A DNA stretch of 64,000 nucleotides, taken from Georgenia sp. TF02-10 (GTDB taxonomy: Bacteria; Actinomycetota; Actinomycetes; Actinomycetales; Actinomycetaceae). The translations under genes and the position numbers were made by a program. The notes beneath the pieces are model-generated. The model was not told where the DNA came from, did not search any database, and was given only the letters and a program-made list of their open reading frames with translations. Below, one piece after another: positions 1 to 8,311 of the stretch; within the stretch, counting starts at the first letter, position 1; each line of letters opens with the position of its first letter. The stretch is from positions 1,736,001 to 1,800,000 of the forward strand of contig NZ_CP094289.1 in assembly GCF_022759505.1 (NCBI RefSeq), read 5' to 3'.

Positions 1-229
1 CGTCGACCCGGCGGCGTCCCGGGCCGTCACCGTGACCAAGGACGGCTCGGCCAGCACCGTGGTGTGGAACCCGTGGGCGGCCAAGGCCGCGGCGCTGCCG
101 GACGTCGCCGACGGCGCCTGGCGATCCATGGTCTGCGTGGAGACCGCCAACGCCCTCGACGACGCGGTCACCCTCGACGCCGGCGCGAGCCACACCATGA
201 CCGCGCGGTACGCCGTCGCCGCGCAATGA
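1..229 (+). CDS. D-hexose-6-phosphate mutarotase-like protein, C-terminal end (partial)
   Basis: The last 75 codons of a gene that starts before the window. The visible part has the VVWNPW segment, the MVCVETAN segment and a terminal H-T-M strand, which match the end of the YeaD/aldose-1-epimerase-like family. These enzymes interconvert anomers of hexose 6-phosphates in the cytoplasm. The catalytic His and Asp residues lie upstream and cannot be checked. The next gene starts 126 nt downstream on the same strand but has its own leaderless promoter, so it need not share a transcript. Confidence 0.75.
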   Translation, partial: VDPAASRAVTVTKDGSASTVVWNPWAAKAAALPDVADGAWRSMVCVETANALDDAVTLDAGASHTMTARYAVAAQ

Positions 230-342
230 GACAGCGGAGGTGCAAGCACCGGCGGGCCATGGGCGAGCGATGCGCCACGGGGCGCCTCACTCACCGCCCT
301 TCCGACGAGCGCCGCGCCACGGTGCTCCTCGCCCACCGGGCG

Positions 343-348
343 TAGCGT
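343..348 (+). promoter_or_regulatory. -10 element of a leaderless promoter
   Basis: TAGCGT lies 7 nt before the ATG at 356. In actinobacteria a TANNNT box at this distance usually means transcription starts at the start codon itself. This favours ATG 356 over the in-frame GTG at 347, which overlaps the box. Confidence 0.55.
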
Positions 349-355
349 GACGGCT

Positions 356-1198
356 ATGACCAGCCCCCAGCACCCCCTCGGCAGCTACGGCGTCTGGGTC
401 CGCCGCCCGGACCTGACCCCCGACCTCGCCACCCGGATCGAGCGGCTCGGGTACGGCACCCTGTGGGTCGGCGGCTCCCCCGGAGCGGGCCTGGAGGAGG
501 CCGCCGCCGCGCTCGCCGCGACCGAGCGGATCACCGTCGCGACCGGGATCGTCAACATCTGGCGCGCGGACGCCGCCGAGACGGCCCGGTCCTTCCGCCG
601 GCTCGAGCAGGACCACCCCGGGCGGTTCCTGCTCGGCCTCGGCAGCGGCCACCCGGAGGCCGACAAGGCCCGCCGCGCCCCGCTGGCCGCCATGGCGGAC
701 TACCTCGACGTGCTCGACGCCGAGGGCGTGCCCGCCCACCGGCGGGTCCTCTCCGCGCTCGGCCCGAAGATGCTCCGCCTCGCCGCCGACCGTGCCGCCG
801 GCAGCCACCCGTACCTCACCGTGCCCGCGCACACGGCCTGGGCGCGGGAGGTCCTCGGGCCGGGCGCCGTGCTGGCTCCCGAGGTCATGGTCATCGGCGA
901 GACCGACAGCACCCGGGCGCGGGCCACCGGCCGCCAGATGCTCGGCGGGTACCTGGGCATGTCGAACTACACCAGCACGATGCTGCGGTGGGGGTTCACG
1001 CCGGAGGACCTGGCCGACGGCGGCAGCGACCGGCTCGTCGACGAGCTCACCCGGTGGGGCGCACCCGCGCAGCTCGCGGCCGGCCTGCGGGCGCACCTGG
1101 ACGCCGGCGCCTCGCACGTCTGCGCCCAGGTGCTCCCGGTCGGCGCGGACCAGGCCCCGACGCTCGAGGCGCTCGCCGCGGAGCTGTTCGCCCGCTGA
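356..1198 (+). CDS. LLM-class, probably F420-dependent, oxidoreductase
   Basis: A 280-residue luciferase-like monooxygenase fold protein of the short actinobacterial TIGR03620-like group. Visible family features are the N-terminal YGVWVRRPDL strand, the TGIVNIW strand, the GLGSGHPEA glycine-rich turn and the SNYTSTML helix near residue 205. Related enzymes use cofactor F420 to oxidise or reduce small molecules; the substrate here cannot be read. Length is normal for the group. ATG 356 was chosen over GTG 347 because a -10 box sits just upstream. Downstream lies a 27-bp repeat array and the convergent aquaporin gene, so this gene is probably transcribed alone. Confidence 0.8.
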   Translation: MTSPQHPLGSYGVWVRRPDLTPDLATRIERLGYGTLWVGGSPGAGLEEAAAALAATERITVATGIVNIWRADAAETARSFRRLEQDHPGRFLLGLGSGHPEADKARRAPLAAMADYLDVLDAEGVPAHRRVLSALGPKMLRLAADRAAGSHPYLTVPAHTAWAREVLGPGAVLAPEVMVIGETDSTRARATGRQMLGGYLGMSNYTSTMLRWGFTPEDLADGGSDRLVDELTRWGAPAQLAAGLRAHLDAGASHVCAQVLPVGADQAPTLEALAAELFAR

Positions 1199-1233
1199 CC
1201 GCCGGTGGCGGACCCGCTCGGCGCGGGTGCGTA

Positions 1234-1341
1234 CCGCCGTCGTACCGGTCAGCCGGGGCACCGCCGTCGTACCGGTCAGCCCGGGCGCCGCCGTCGTACC
1301 GGTCAGCCCAGGCACCGGCGTCGTACTGCGGTCAGCCGGGG
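1234..1341. repeat. 27-bp tandem repeat array (about 4 units)
   Basis: Three near-identical 27-bp units begin at 1234, 1261 and 1288, and a diverged fourth begins at 1315. Each starts CCGCCGTCGTACCGGTCAGC. The fourth unit contains the stop codon of the leftward aquaporin gene (TCA at 1332-1334 on this strand), so the array looks like a repeated copy of that gene's 3' end. It lies between two convergent genes. Confidence 0.9.
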
Positions 1342-2198
1342 GCGTCGTCGCCCGCCGGGGTCGGCGGCCGGTGCACGGCGTGGACGTCGTGGTAGCGCTC
1401 GTCGAGGAACACCTTGGCGGTCAGGACCCGCCGGCCGGCCGCGAGGAGCGGGTAGGCCAGCGCGGCCAGCACGGCCCCCAGCGCGGGGCCGAGCAGGTAG
1501 ACCCACAGGGCCGGGTAGGTGCCGCTGGCCACGTCCGGGCCCAGGGTCCGGGCCGGGTTCATGCTCGCCCCGGTGGGCGGGCCGCCCACCGGGACGAGGA
1601 CGGTCAGGGCGAGGGCGATCACCGCCGGGGTCCACCGCGCGGTCCGGTGCGAGGAGGTCATGAGCAGGACGGCGAGCACGAGGAGGAAGGTGATCGCCAC
1701 CTCGATGCCGAAGGCGCGCCAGGCGCTGACGCCCGGGCCCAGCTCGGTGCGGGCGTAGCCGGCGGTCCGGGCCCACTCGCCCATGACCGCCCCGAACGCC
1801 AGCGCGCCGAGCACGGCCCCCACCACCTGGGCGGCGACGTAGCCCAGCAGGTCGTGCACGTGCGTGCTGCCGCGGGCCCAGAACCCGATGGTCACCGCGG
1901 GGTTCAGGTGGGCGCCGCTGCGCCGGCCGAGCGGTGACACGGCGACCAGCGCGGCGAGCAGGCCGATCATCAGGCCGATGAGGGCCAGCCGCACGGTCGG
2001 GTTGGGGATCGCGGCGGTCAGCGGCGACAGCGGGCTCTCCAGGGCGGCCACCACGACGAACGCGAGGAACAGCTGCCCGCCGGTCCCGACCAGCTCGCAC
2101 AGCCACTCCACCGGGTGCCAGCCCCCGAGCGCGGCGCGGGACTCGACGACGCGCCCGGCCTCGCCGCGCAGGCCGCCGCGGCGGCGGTCCTCGGTCAT
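1332..2198 (-). CDS. MIP/aquaporin-family channel
   Basis: A 288-residue inner-membrane channel with about six hydrophobic spans. Both half-helix signatures are present: HLNPAVTIG in the first half and SMNPARTLG in the second. The family moves water or small neutral solutes such as glycerol. The sequence alone does not separate aquaporin from aquaglyceroporin here. The N-terminal 35 residues are hydrophilic and cytoplasmic. ATG 2198 was chosen because the reading frame before it is continuous with the upstream sugar isomerase region and lacks a better start. It is the last gene of a leftward group, 62 nt after the isomerase gene. Its stop codon falls inside the 27-bp repeat array. Confidence 0.9.
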   Translation of the reverse strand: MTEDRRRGGLRGEAGRVVESRAALGGWHPVEWLCELVGTGGQLFLAFVVVAALESPLSPLTAAIPNPTVRLALIGLMIGLLAALVAVSPLGRRSGAHLNPAVTIGFWARGSTHVHDLLGYVAAQVVGAVLGALAFGAVMGEWARTAGYARTELGPGVSAWRAFGIEVAITFLLVLAVLLMTSSHRTARWTPAVIALALTVLVPVGGPPTGASMNPARTLGPDVASGTYPALWVYLLGPALGAVLAALAYPLLAAGRRVLTAKVFLDERYHDVHAVHRPPTPAGDDAPG

Positions 2199-2260
2199 CG
2201 CCGGCGGCCCGCCGCGGCACGGCCGGGCGCCCCGACCCCGGCAGCCCGGGGCCCCGGCGG

Positions 2261-3112
2261 TCATGCTTGCTGCCACGCCTGCTCCAGGCCGGCGCGGTTG
2301 GCCCGGACCAGCTCGCGCAGGTCGGTGTCGTAGAGCGAGTCCGGCACGCCCTGGGAGAAGATCTCCACCACGCACGGACCGCGGTAGCCGGCGTCGTAGA
2401 CCGCGTGCAGCAGCCGCCCGGTGGGGATCTCCCCGGTGCCCACGCTCCGGCGGTCCATCCCGGAGCGCGGGGTGCGCCAGTCGCTGGCCTGGAGCAGGAA
2501 GACCCGGTCCGGGGCGGCCTGCACCCCGTTCACCAGGTCGGGGTCCTGCCACAGGTTCCACAGGTCCAGGCAGATGCCGACCTCGTCCCGGCCCACCGCC
2601 TCGACGACGTCGAGGGCCTGCCGGTAGGTCCAGATCGCCGTCTCCTGGTTCAGCGAGACGGGGTTGAGCGGTTCCAGCGCGATCCGGACGCCGTTGTCGG
2701 CGGCGACGGCGGCCAGCTCCTTGTGGTCGGCGACCACCCGGTCGAGGGCCTCGGCCATGTTCCCGCCGGGCGCCGGGCCGGTGTTGGTGACGAAGGCCGC
2801 GCCCGGGGCGTAGGGCGCGATCCGCTCCACCGAGGCACGGAACGCGGCCAGCCGGTCCGCCCGGTCGGGCGGCTTCGGCTGGCTGGCGGAGGGCAGCACC
2901 GTGCGGACGGTCGCCTGGACCGAGCTGACCGTCAGCCCCGCCGCCTGCACCCGGCCCAGCTGCTCGTCGGCCCGGGCCGGGTCGAGCTTGACCTCGCAGA
3001 CCTCGATCGCCGCGACGCCGAGGTCGGCGTAGCCGGCCACGTCCTCCTCGAAGCTCCACGGCTGGGTGGTGAACTCGCTGACCCCATAGGGGAACGGCAT
3101 CGCCCCGGTCAT
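2261..3112 (-). CDS. Sugar phosphate isomerase/epimerase (xylose-isomerase-like TIM barrel)
   Basis: A 283-residue AP-endonuclease-2/xylose-isomerase-like barrel. The usual metal-binding strands are visible: an Ala-Leu-Glu-Pro-Leu-Asn strand near residue 147, LDLWN near 183, and VVEIF near 250. Members isomerise or epimerise sugars such as inosose, hydroxypyruvate or ketoses; the substrate is not readable. Its ATG overlaps the stop of the upstream alpha/beta hydrolase gene (ATGA), so the two are translationally coupled. The mannose-6-phosphate isomerase two genes upstream suggests a sugar-related role. That is inference. Confidence 0.82.
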   Translation of the reverse strand: MTGAMPFPYGVSEFTTQPWSFEEDVAGYADLGVAAIEVCEVKLDPARADEQLGRVQAAGLTVSSVQATVRTVLPSASQPKPPDRADRLAAFRASVERIAPYAPGAAFVTNTGPAPGGNMAEALDRVVADHKELAAVAADNGVRIALEPLNPVSLNQETAIWTYRQALDVVEAVGRDEVGICLDLWNLWQDPDLVNGVQAAPDRVFLLQASDWRTPRSGMDRRSVGTGEIPTGRLLHAVYDAGYRGPCVVEIFSQGVPDSLYDTDLRELVRANRAGLEQAWQQA

Positions 3113-3924
3113 GACGCACCGGCCAGGAAGTCGGCGACCACCTGGTTGAACTTGTCCGGCTCGTCGAGGAACAGCGCGTGGCTGGAGCTCTCGAAGAAGA
3201 CCGTCCGGGCGCCGGGCACGTGCTCCCCGACCCAGGCCGGGCCGCGCCAGTCGAAGACCCGGTCCTGCCGGGCCACGAGCACCAGGGTGGGCAGGTCGAG
3301 GGTGGGCAGCAGGTCGCGCCAGTCGGCGCGGGTGTGGTCGGCCATGATCGCGTTGCGGGCCGACGGCGGGGACTTGGCCATCTCGGCGAGGAACAGCTCG
3401 CGCTGCTCCGCGGAGGGCTCGGTCAGCATGATCGTCTGGATCTGCTGACGGTCCCCGCCGGCCGGGTCCGCCGCCGTCTGCGCCTGCAGGGTGGCCAGCC
3501 CGGCGTCGTCGAAGCTGCTGGCGTGCGGGAACTTCCAGTCCACGCCGATGTACTGCCGGGGGCTCTGCTCGACGAGCACGGCCTGGGCCAGGCGGTGGGT
3601 GCCGAACAGCTCCAGGTAGCTCCAGATCACCGGGCAGCCCAGGGACCAGCCGAGCACGGTGACCTCGCGCAGGTCGAGGGCCTCGAGCAGGTCGAACAGG
3701 TCCTTGGCCAGCCGGGCGACCCGGTAGCCGTGGGCGGGCTTGTCGGAGTCGCCGTGGCCGCGCAGGTCCAGGGTGATCACCCGGGCGTGCTCGGCGAGCA
3801 CCTCGGCGTTCTGGTCGAAGAATCGGCCGCTGAACGTCCAGCCGTGGATCATCACCAACGGCCGGCCGGAGCCGCGCTCGGTGTAGTGCAGCCGGATGCC
3901 GTCACTGGTCTCGACGTGTGGCAT
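3109..3924 (-). CDS. Alpha/beta hydrolase (chloroperoxidase/lipase-like)
   Basis: A 271-residue soluble alpha/beta hydrolase. The oxyanion-hole HGW follows the first strands (MIHGWTFSG). The nucleophile elbow is GWSLG, the acid is probably Asp in ARQDRVFDW, and the catalytic His is in SSSHALFLD. The fold matches non-haem chloroperoxidase-like esterases; the physiological ester is unknown. The ATG at 3924 gives an N-terminus typical of the family (MPHVETSDGIRLHY). The gene lies 29 nt after the mannose-6-phosphate isomerase gene and overlaps the following isomerase gene by 4 nt. Confidence 0.85.
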   Translation of the reverse strand: MPHVETSDGIRLHYTERGSGRPLVMIHGWTFSGRFFDQNAEVLAEHARVITLDLRGHGDSDKPAHGYRVARLAKDLFDLLEALDLREVTVLGWSLGCPVIWSYLELFGTHRLAQAVLVEQSPRQYIGVDWKFPHASSFDDAGLATLQAQTAADPAGGDRQQIQTIMLTEPSAEQRELFLAEMAKSPPSARNAIMADHTRADWRDLLPTLDLPTLVLVARQDRVFDWRGPAWVGEHVPGARTVFFESSSHALFLDEPDKFNQVVADFLAGAS

Positions 3925-3953
3925 GGGGTTCCCTCCGGTCGGCCGCCGGTGCG

Positions 3954-5030
3954 TCAACCGGGCGGCGGGGCTGTCGGTCCGCCGAGCCCGGCGACGAGCT
4001 CGGGCGGGTAGCCGGCCCGGGTCAGCGGCGTCAGCACGTCGCGGCGCAGGTCGGGCAGGTAGCCGAGCAGGACGTCGGCCGGGCCGGTGATCTCGACGGC
4101 GCCCAGGGCCGCGGGCAGCAGCAGCGTCTGGGCCGCCTCGAGCCGCTCTTCCCGGTCCCCGGCCCGCACCAGGACCGGTGCGCCGACGTTGGTCAGGATC
4201 TGCGCCGTCGCGAAGGTGTGCCGCAGCGGGGCGGCGGTCCCGGCCCGCCACCGCTCCAGGGCGAAGTACGGCCCGGCGCACAGGAACACCCGCTCGACGC
4301 CGTCGTCCACGCCGACGTGCAGGCCGGGGCCGAAGTCGGGCCGGGTGTCGAGCCGCGCCTCCTGCACGAGGGTGTCGATGTTGGCCCGGACCTGGTCCTC
4401 GGGGATGGGCGAGCCGTCCTGCATCTGCCAGTGCATGGCGTGCTGCTGGATGTCCGAGGTCTGCTCGATCTCGTAGATGAGGGTGTCCGGGCCGAAGCTG
4501 TGCGGGGTGCCGCCGGGGACGTAGACGGTCTCCCCGGCGCGGACCGGGAGCCGGCGCAGCACCCGGTCGAAGTCCTGCGCGACCAGCGCGTCGTGGAGCT
4601 CCTCGGCGGTGACGCCGGCCTTCACCCCGCACAGCGCCGTCGCGCCGGGCGCGGCGTCGAGGACGTGCCAGGCCTCGGTCTTGCCGTGGGGCTGGCCCTC
4701 CAGCCGCTGGGCGGCGTCGTCGTCGGCGTGCAGGTGCACCGGCAGCGCGCCGGAGGCGTCGATGAACTTGGTCAGCACCGGGAACCGCTCGCCGCGCCAG
4801 CCCACCCCGACGAGCTCGTCGGGGTGGGCCTGGGTGAGGTCGCGCAGGGACCGCCCGGCCAGCGGCCCGTTGGTGACCTCGGCGCCGTTGCCGTCGACGT
4901 CGCTGCACTCCCAGGTCTCCCCGAGCCCCCAGTCCGGGATGCCGGTCTTGCCGAGCCGGCGGGCGATCTGGTGGCCGCCGAACACCAGCGGCCGGGCCGG
5001 CGTGGTCAGGCGCAGCGGGTACCAGTCCAC
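3954..5030 (-). CDS. manA: Class I mannose-6-phosphate isomerase
   Basis: A 358-residue cupin-type isomerase interconverting mannose 6-phosphate and fructose 6-phosphate in the cytoplasm. Expected zinc ligands are visible: VHLHADD near residue 98, the Glu in KTEAWHV near 117, and the His in GTPHSFG near 178. The C-terminal third is a second cupin-like domain with LFLCAGPYF-like strands. The length fits short bacterial type I enzymes. The gene follows the dehydrogenase gene by 57 nt and precedes the hydrolase gene by 29 nt in one leftward group. The neighbours suggest sugar-phosphate turnover, but no dedicated importer is nearby. Confidence 0.85.
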   Translation of the reverse strand: MDWYPLRLTTPARPLVFGGHQIARRLGKTGIPDWGLGETWECSDVDGNGAEVTNGPLAGRSLRDLTQAHPDELVGVGWRGERFPVLTKFIDASGALPVHLHADDDAAQRLEGQPHGKTEAWHVLDAAPGATALCGVKAGVTAEELHDALVAQDFDRVLRRLPVRAGETVYVPGGTPHSFGPDTLIYEIEQTSDIQQHAMHWQMQDGSPIPEDQVRANIDTLVQEARLDTRPDFGPGLHVGVDDGVERVFLCAGPYFALERWRAGTAAPLRHTFATAQILTNVGAPVLVRAGDREERLEAAQTLLLPAALGAVEITGPADVLLGYLPDLRRDVLTPLTRAGYPPELVAGLGGPTAPPPG

Positions 5031-5087
5031 GGGCGGCGTCCTCTCGGGGTCGGCGGGGCGGTCAGCGGCTGGGCACGGGCGGGCGGG

Positions 5088-5927
5088 TCAGAGGATCGGC
5101 GAACCGCCGGTGACCGCGACCCGCGCGCCGGAGACGTAGCTGGCCTCGTCCGAGGCGAGCAGGACGTAGACCGGCGCGAGCTCGGCCGGCTGCCCGGGGC
5201 GGGCGAGGGGGACCTGCTTGCCGAAGCTCTCCACCTGCTCCGGCGGCATGGTCGACGGGATCAGCGGGGTCCAGATCGGGCCGGGGGCCACGCTGTTGGC
5301 GCGGATGCCCTTGCTGCCGAGCATCTGCGCGAGCGAGCCGGCCATGTTCGCGATGCCGGCCTTGGTGACGTTGTACGGCAGCAGCATCGGCGGCGGGGTG
5401 TCGGAGTTCACCGAGGTGGTGGCGATGATCGCGGACCCGGGCTGCATGTGCGGCACGGCCGCCTTGGTCAGGTGGAAGAAGGCGCTGATGTTGATCGCGA
5501 TCGTGCGGTCCCACTCCTCGTCGGGGATCTCCTCGATCGACTGGTGGGTGGCCTGGAAGGCGGCGTTGTTGACCAGGACGTCGATGCGGCCGAACTCCTG
5601 GACGGCCCGGTCGATGATCGAGCGGCAGTGCGCCGGGTCGGCGACGTCGCCGGGTACCAGGACGGCCTTGCGGCCGGCCTGCTCGACCCACTTCTGGGTC
5701 TCGGCGGCGTCCTCGTGCTCGTCGAGGTAGGAGATCAGCAGGTCGGCGCCCTCGCGGGCGTAGGCGATCGCCACCGCCCGGCCGATGCCGCTGTCGCCGC
5801 CGGTGAGCACGACCTTCTTGTCGGTCAGCCGGCCGGAGCCGCGGTAGCTCTCCTCGCCGTGGTCCGGCTTGGGGTCCATCTGCCCGGTGGTCCCGGGCGG
5901 GGTCTGCTGCTGGGGGGGCTGGGACAT
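5088..5927 (-). CDS. SDR-family oxidoreductase (YghA-like, long N-terminal arm)
   Basis: A 279-residue short-chain dehydrogenase. A Gln/Pro-rich arm of about 38 residues precedes the Rossmann fold, as in the YghA/general-stress SDR group. The cofactor motif is TGGDSGIG, the structural motif is NNAA, and the catalytic pair is a Ser in TTSVNSD with Tyr-Lys in YNVTK. These proteins reduce aldehydes or ketones with NAD(P)H; the true substrate is usually unknown. ATG 5927 has a GGAGGTCGTC ribosome site on the minus strand. It is the first gene of a five-gene leftward group that ends with aquaporin. Confidence 0.87.
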   Translation of the reverse strand: MSQPPQQQTPPGTTGQMDPKPDHGEESYRGSGRLTDKKVVLTGGDSGIGRAVAIAYAREGADLLISYLDEHEDAAETQKWVEQAGRKAVLVPGDVADPAHCRSIIDRAVQEFGRIDVLVNNAAFQATHQSIEEIPDEEWDRTIAINISAFFHLTKAAVPHMQPGSAIIATTSVNSDTPPPMLLPYNVTKAGIANMAGSLAQMLGSKGIRANSVAPGPIWTPLIPSTMPPEQVESFGKQVPLARPGQPAELAPVYVLLASDEASYVSGARVAVTGGSPIL

Positions 5928-6362
5928 GACGACCTCCTGGGCTGGGCACGAAGGGGTACGGCGACCCACCAGCGGGGCTGGGCCCGCGTCGGGGAATGCC
6001 CTGCGTGGCAGGTCTGGTTCCCAGCGTCCTCCCCGGCAGGGGAAGCGCAACCCGGGAGGCTGGGCTGACGACGGCGCCCGGTCTCGCCGTGCCGACGACG
6101 GCGCCCGGTCCCGGTGTGCCGACGACGGCGCCCGGTCCCGGTGTGGCGACGACGGCGCCCGGTCCCGGTGGGGCGACGACGGCGCCCGGTCCCGGTGTGG
6201 CGACGACGGCGCCCGGTCCCGCTCGGCCGGCCCCTGGGCCGCTTTGGAACGGTCGTGCCCGCGACACACGGCCGAAGTTCCCGCGCTGATCCCGGGTGTG
6301 CCAGCATCGCGACGTCGGCCCGACCGGGCCGGTCCGAAGACCAGCGGACGGAGAGCGCGCCG
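5928..6362. other. Intergenic region between divergent genes with repeat array
   Basis: A 435-nt gap between the leftward dehydrogenase and the rightward cupin gene. It must hold both promoters. Its centre is the 27-bp repeat array at 6067-6228. Long open frames across it are by-products of the repeat, whose 27-bp period keeps all frames open. I see no credible gene. Confidence 0.7.
6067..6228. repeat. 27-bp tandem repeat array (6 units)
   Basis: Six direct units begin at 6067, 6094, 6121, 6148, 6175 and 6202, with no spacers. Each starts GACGACGGCGCCCGGTC and varies mainly in the last 8 bases. The period is the same as the array at 1234, and both share the GCCGTCGT core in opposite orientations. 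It is not a CRISPR array because there are no unique spacers. Confidence 0.93.
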
Positions 6363-6821
6363 ATGATCGTGCTGACCGCGGCCGGCGTGCCGCGCCGACA
6401 CCAGGAGGCGCTGTACGAGGAGCAGCTGCGGGTCGCCGACCTCAGCGTCGGCACCTTCCACATCCCGGCCGGCGGGCGGGACCCGCAGCAGCCGCACACC
6501 GAGGACGAGATCTACGTCGTGACCGGCGGTGCCGCCCGGCTGTGGACCCCCACGCAGGTCGTGGACGTGCGGGCCGGCAGCGTCGTCTTCGTCCCCGCCG
6601 GGGAGCAGCACCGGTTCGTCGACGTCACCGCGGACCTCACCGTGCTCGTGATCTTCGGGCCGGCGGAGCACTCCCGCGGCGACGGCGTCGGGCTGGAGCA
6701 GACCGCCGGGCTGGAGCAGTCCGCCGGGCGGGAGGAGCCCGCCAGGCGGGAGCCGGCCGGGCAGGGGGAGCCCGCCGGGCAGGAGCCGGCCGACCGTCAA
6801 GGGATCGGTGAAAGGCGATGA
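6363..6821 (+). CDS. Small cupin-domain protein with repetitive tail
   Basis: A 152-residue single-domain cupin. Motif 1 reads PHTEDEIYVVTGG and motif 2 is around PAGEQHRFVDV, giving His/Glu metal ligands. Cupins of this size bind a metal and a small ligand or act as dioxygenases or isomerases; nothing here fixes the reaction. After residue 105 the protein becomes a low-complexity tail of Glu-Pro-Ala-Gly repeats (about 45 residues), typical of the repeat expansions seen in this window. ATG 6363 gives an ordinary cupin N-terminus. Its stop overlaps an ATG (ATGA) that opens an 11-codon ORF leading to the next gene. Confidence 0.75.
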   Translation: MIVLTAAGVPRRHQEALYEEQLRVADLSVGTFHIPAGGRDPQQPHTEDEIYVVTGGAARLWTPTQVVDVRAGSVVFVPAGEQHRFVDVTADLTVLVIFGPAEHSRGDGVGLEQTAGLEQSAGREEPARREPAGQGEPAGQEPADRQGIGERR

Positions 6822-6879
6822 GGCGTCTCCTGGCGACCGGTGGGACGCGATGAGCCACCTCCTGGTGACCGGTGGGGCC
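6816..6879 (+). repeat. Imperfect 32-bp tandem duplication at the start of a dehydrogenase gene
   Basis: The bases at 6816-6847 and 6848-6879 match at 26 of 32 positions. Each copy begins CGATGAG and encodes a start codon and the first Rossmann strand. The first copy yields an 11-codon ORF (6818-6853, reading MRRLLATGGTR). Its TGA overlaps the real ATG at 6850. Both junctions are of ATGA type, so cupin, mini-ORF and dehydrogenase could be coupled in a chain. Confidence 0.75.
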
Positions 6880-7578
6880 CGCGGCATCGGCGCCGCCGTC
6901 GTGCGTCTCGCCGTCGAGCGCGGGTTCGTCGTCTCCTTCACCTACCGGTCCGACCACGACGCCGCCGCCCGGCTCGTCGAGGAGACGGCGGGACGGACGC
7001 ACGCCATCTGCGCCGACGTCGGGGACCCAGCGCTCGCGCCGCGGGTCGTCCGGGACGCCGTCGCCGCGCTCGGCCCGGTGGACGCGCTGGTGAACAACGC
7101 CGGCACCACCGGCCCGCTCGGGACCTTCCTCGAGCGCACCGAGGCGGAGACGCGGCACGTGTTCGAGACCAATGTGCTCGGCCTCGTCGCGATGGCCCGG
7201 GCAGCCGCCCGCGCCTGGGTGGCCGAGGGACGGCCGGGCGTCATGGTCAACCTCAGCAGCACCGCCGCGGCCTCCGGGGCCCCGGGGGAGTACGTGGAGT
7301 ATGCGGCGTCCAAGGCCGCCGTGGAGGCGCTGACCCGCGGGCTGGGCCGCGAGCTGGCCCCGGCCGGGATCCGGGTGGTCGCCGTCGCCCCGGGCAGCAC
7401 CGACACCGACATCCACGCCGCCGCCGGCGACCCCGGCCGACCCGCCCGGGTCGCCCGCCAGATCCCGCTCGGCCGGGTGGCCCGACCGGAGGAGATCGCC
7501 CAGGTGGTGCTGTTCGCGCTGTCCCCGGAGGCCTCCTACCTCACCGCGACCACCATCACCGTCGGTGGCGGACTGTGA
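6850..7578 (+). CDS. SDR-family oxidoreductase (FabG-like)
   Basis: A 242-residue short-chain dehydrogenase. The dinucleotide site is TGGARGIG, NNAG follows near residue 81, and the catalytic residues are a Ser in VNLSSTAA and Tyr-Lys in YVEYAASK. It ends in TITVGGGL, the common end of FabG-like enzymes. It probably reduces or oxidises a small carbonyl or alcohol using NAD(P)H. ATG 6850 was preferred to ATG 6808 because it starts directly before the first beta strand. The upstream copy of this start (see 6816-6879) may be a remnant or a coupling device. Confidence 0.85.
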   Translation: MSHLLVTGGARGIGAAVVRLAVERGFVVSFTYRSDHDAAARLVEETAGRTHAICADVGDPALAPRVVRDAVAALGPVDALVNNAGTTGPLGTFLERTEAETRHVFETNVLGLVAMARAAARAWVAEGRPGVMVNLSSTAAASGAPGEYVEYAASKAAVEALTRGLGRELAPAGIRVVAVAPGSTDTDIHAAAGDPGRPARVARQIPLGRVARPEEIAQVVLFALSPEASYLTATTITVGGGL

Positions 7579-7645
7579 GCGCGGCGGCGGCGCCGTCGGC
7601 GACCGGCCGGACCCGGCGCCGTCGGGCAGGAGGGAGGGTTCCCCG

Positions 7646-8311
7646 ATGACCGCACCCGCCGGGCACCGCGCCCGGCGCCCCGAGCACCAGGCGTTCGCGG
7701 CGGCCGCCGCGTGGTTCGCCGAGGAGGCGGGCCACGCGGTCGGCCGCCTCGAGGAACCGGGCCTGGGCGAGTGGACGGTGCGCGACCTCGTCGGCCACAC
7801 CAGCCGCGCCCTGACGACGGTCCGCGCCTACCTGACCACCGAGCCCGGCCCGACGGAGCTCGCCGGGCCGGTGGAGTACTACCAGCGGGCCCTGCGGGCC
7901 TCGCCGGCCCAGGTGGCGCAGCGTGGTCGGGAGGCCGGCGCTCAGCTCGGTCCGGACCTCGTGGCGCCGGTGCGGACGCTGGTAACGGAGGTCACGCGGC
8001 TCGTGCAGGACGCCCCGGACGACGCCCTCGCCGCCACGCCCTTCGGGCTGATGCGCCTGGCGGACTACCTCCCCACCCGGACCTTCGAGCTCGTCGTGCA
8101 CACCTGCGACCTGGCCGTCGCGCTCGGCCGCTCGCCCCGGCCCCCGCACGCCGCCGCGGCCTCCGCCCTGCGGCTGGCCGGCGAGCTCGCCGTGCGCGGG
8201 GGCCACGCCGACGTCGTCCTGCTCGCCCTGACCGGCAGGCGCCCGCTCCCGCCCGGCTTCACCGTCCTGGCCGGCGGGCCGGCCGTCGGCCAGGAGGCCG
8301 GAGGGCGCTGA
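7646..8311 (+). CDS. Maleylpyruvate-isomerase-family (MDMPI/DinB-like) protein
   Basis: A 221-residue helical-bundle protein of the mycothiol-dependent maleylpyruvate isomerase N-terminal superfamily. The family signature is EWTVRDLVGHTSRA near residue 41, with its metal-ligand His, and a second His lies in LVVHTCDLAVALG near 155. Many members are mycothiol S-transferases or metal-binding proteins of unknown role. The presence of mshC in this window shows the cofactor could be made. ATG 7646 has a strong AGGAGGGAGG ribosome site. It follows the dehydrogenase by 67 nt and may be co-transcribed. Confidence 0.75.
   Translation: MTAPAGHRARRPEHQAFAAAAAWFAEEAGHAVGRLEEPGLGEWTVRDLVGHTSRALTTVRAYLTTEPGPTELAGPVEYYQRALRASPAQVAQRGREAGAQLGPDLVAPVRTLVTEVTRLVQDAPDDALAATPFGLMRLADYLPTRTFELVVHTCDLAVALGRSPRPPHAAAASALRLAGELAVRGGHADVVLLALTGRRPLPPGFTVLAGGPAVGQEAGGR

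Noticed and set aside
6067-6228. Possible CRISPR array
   Set aside because: Units follow one another with no unique spacers, the unit is not palindromic, and no cas genes are near.
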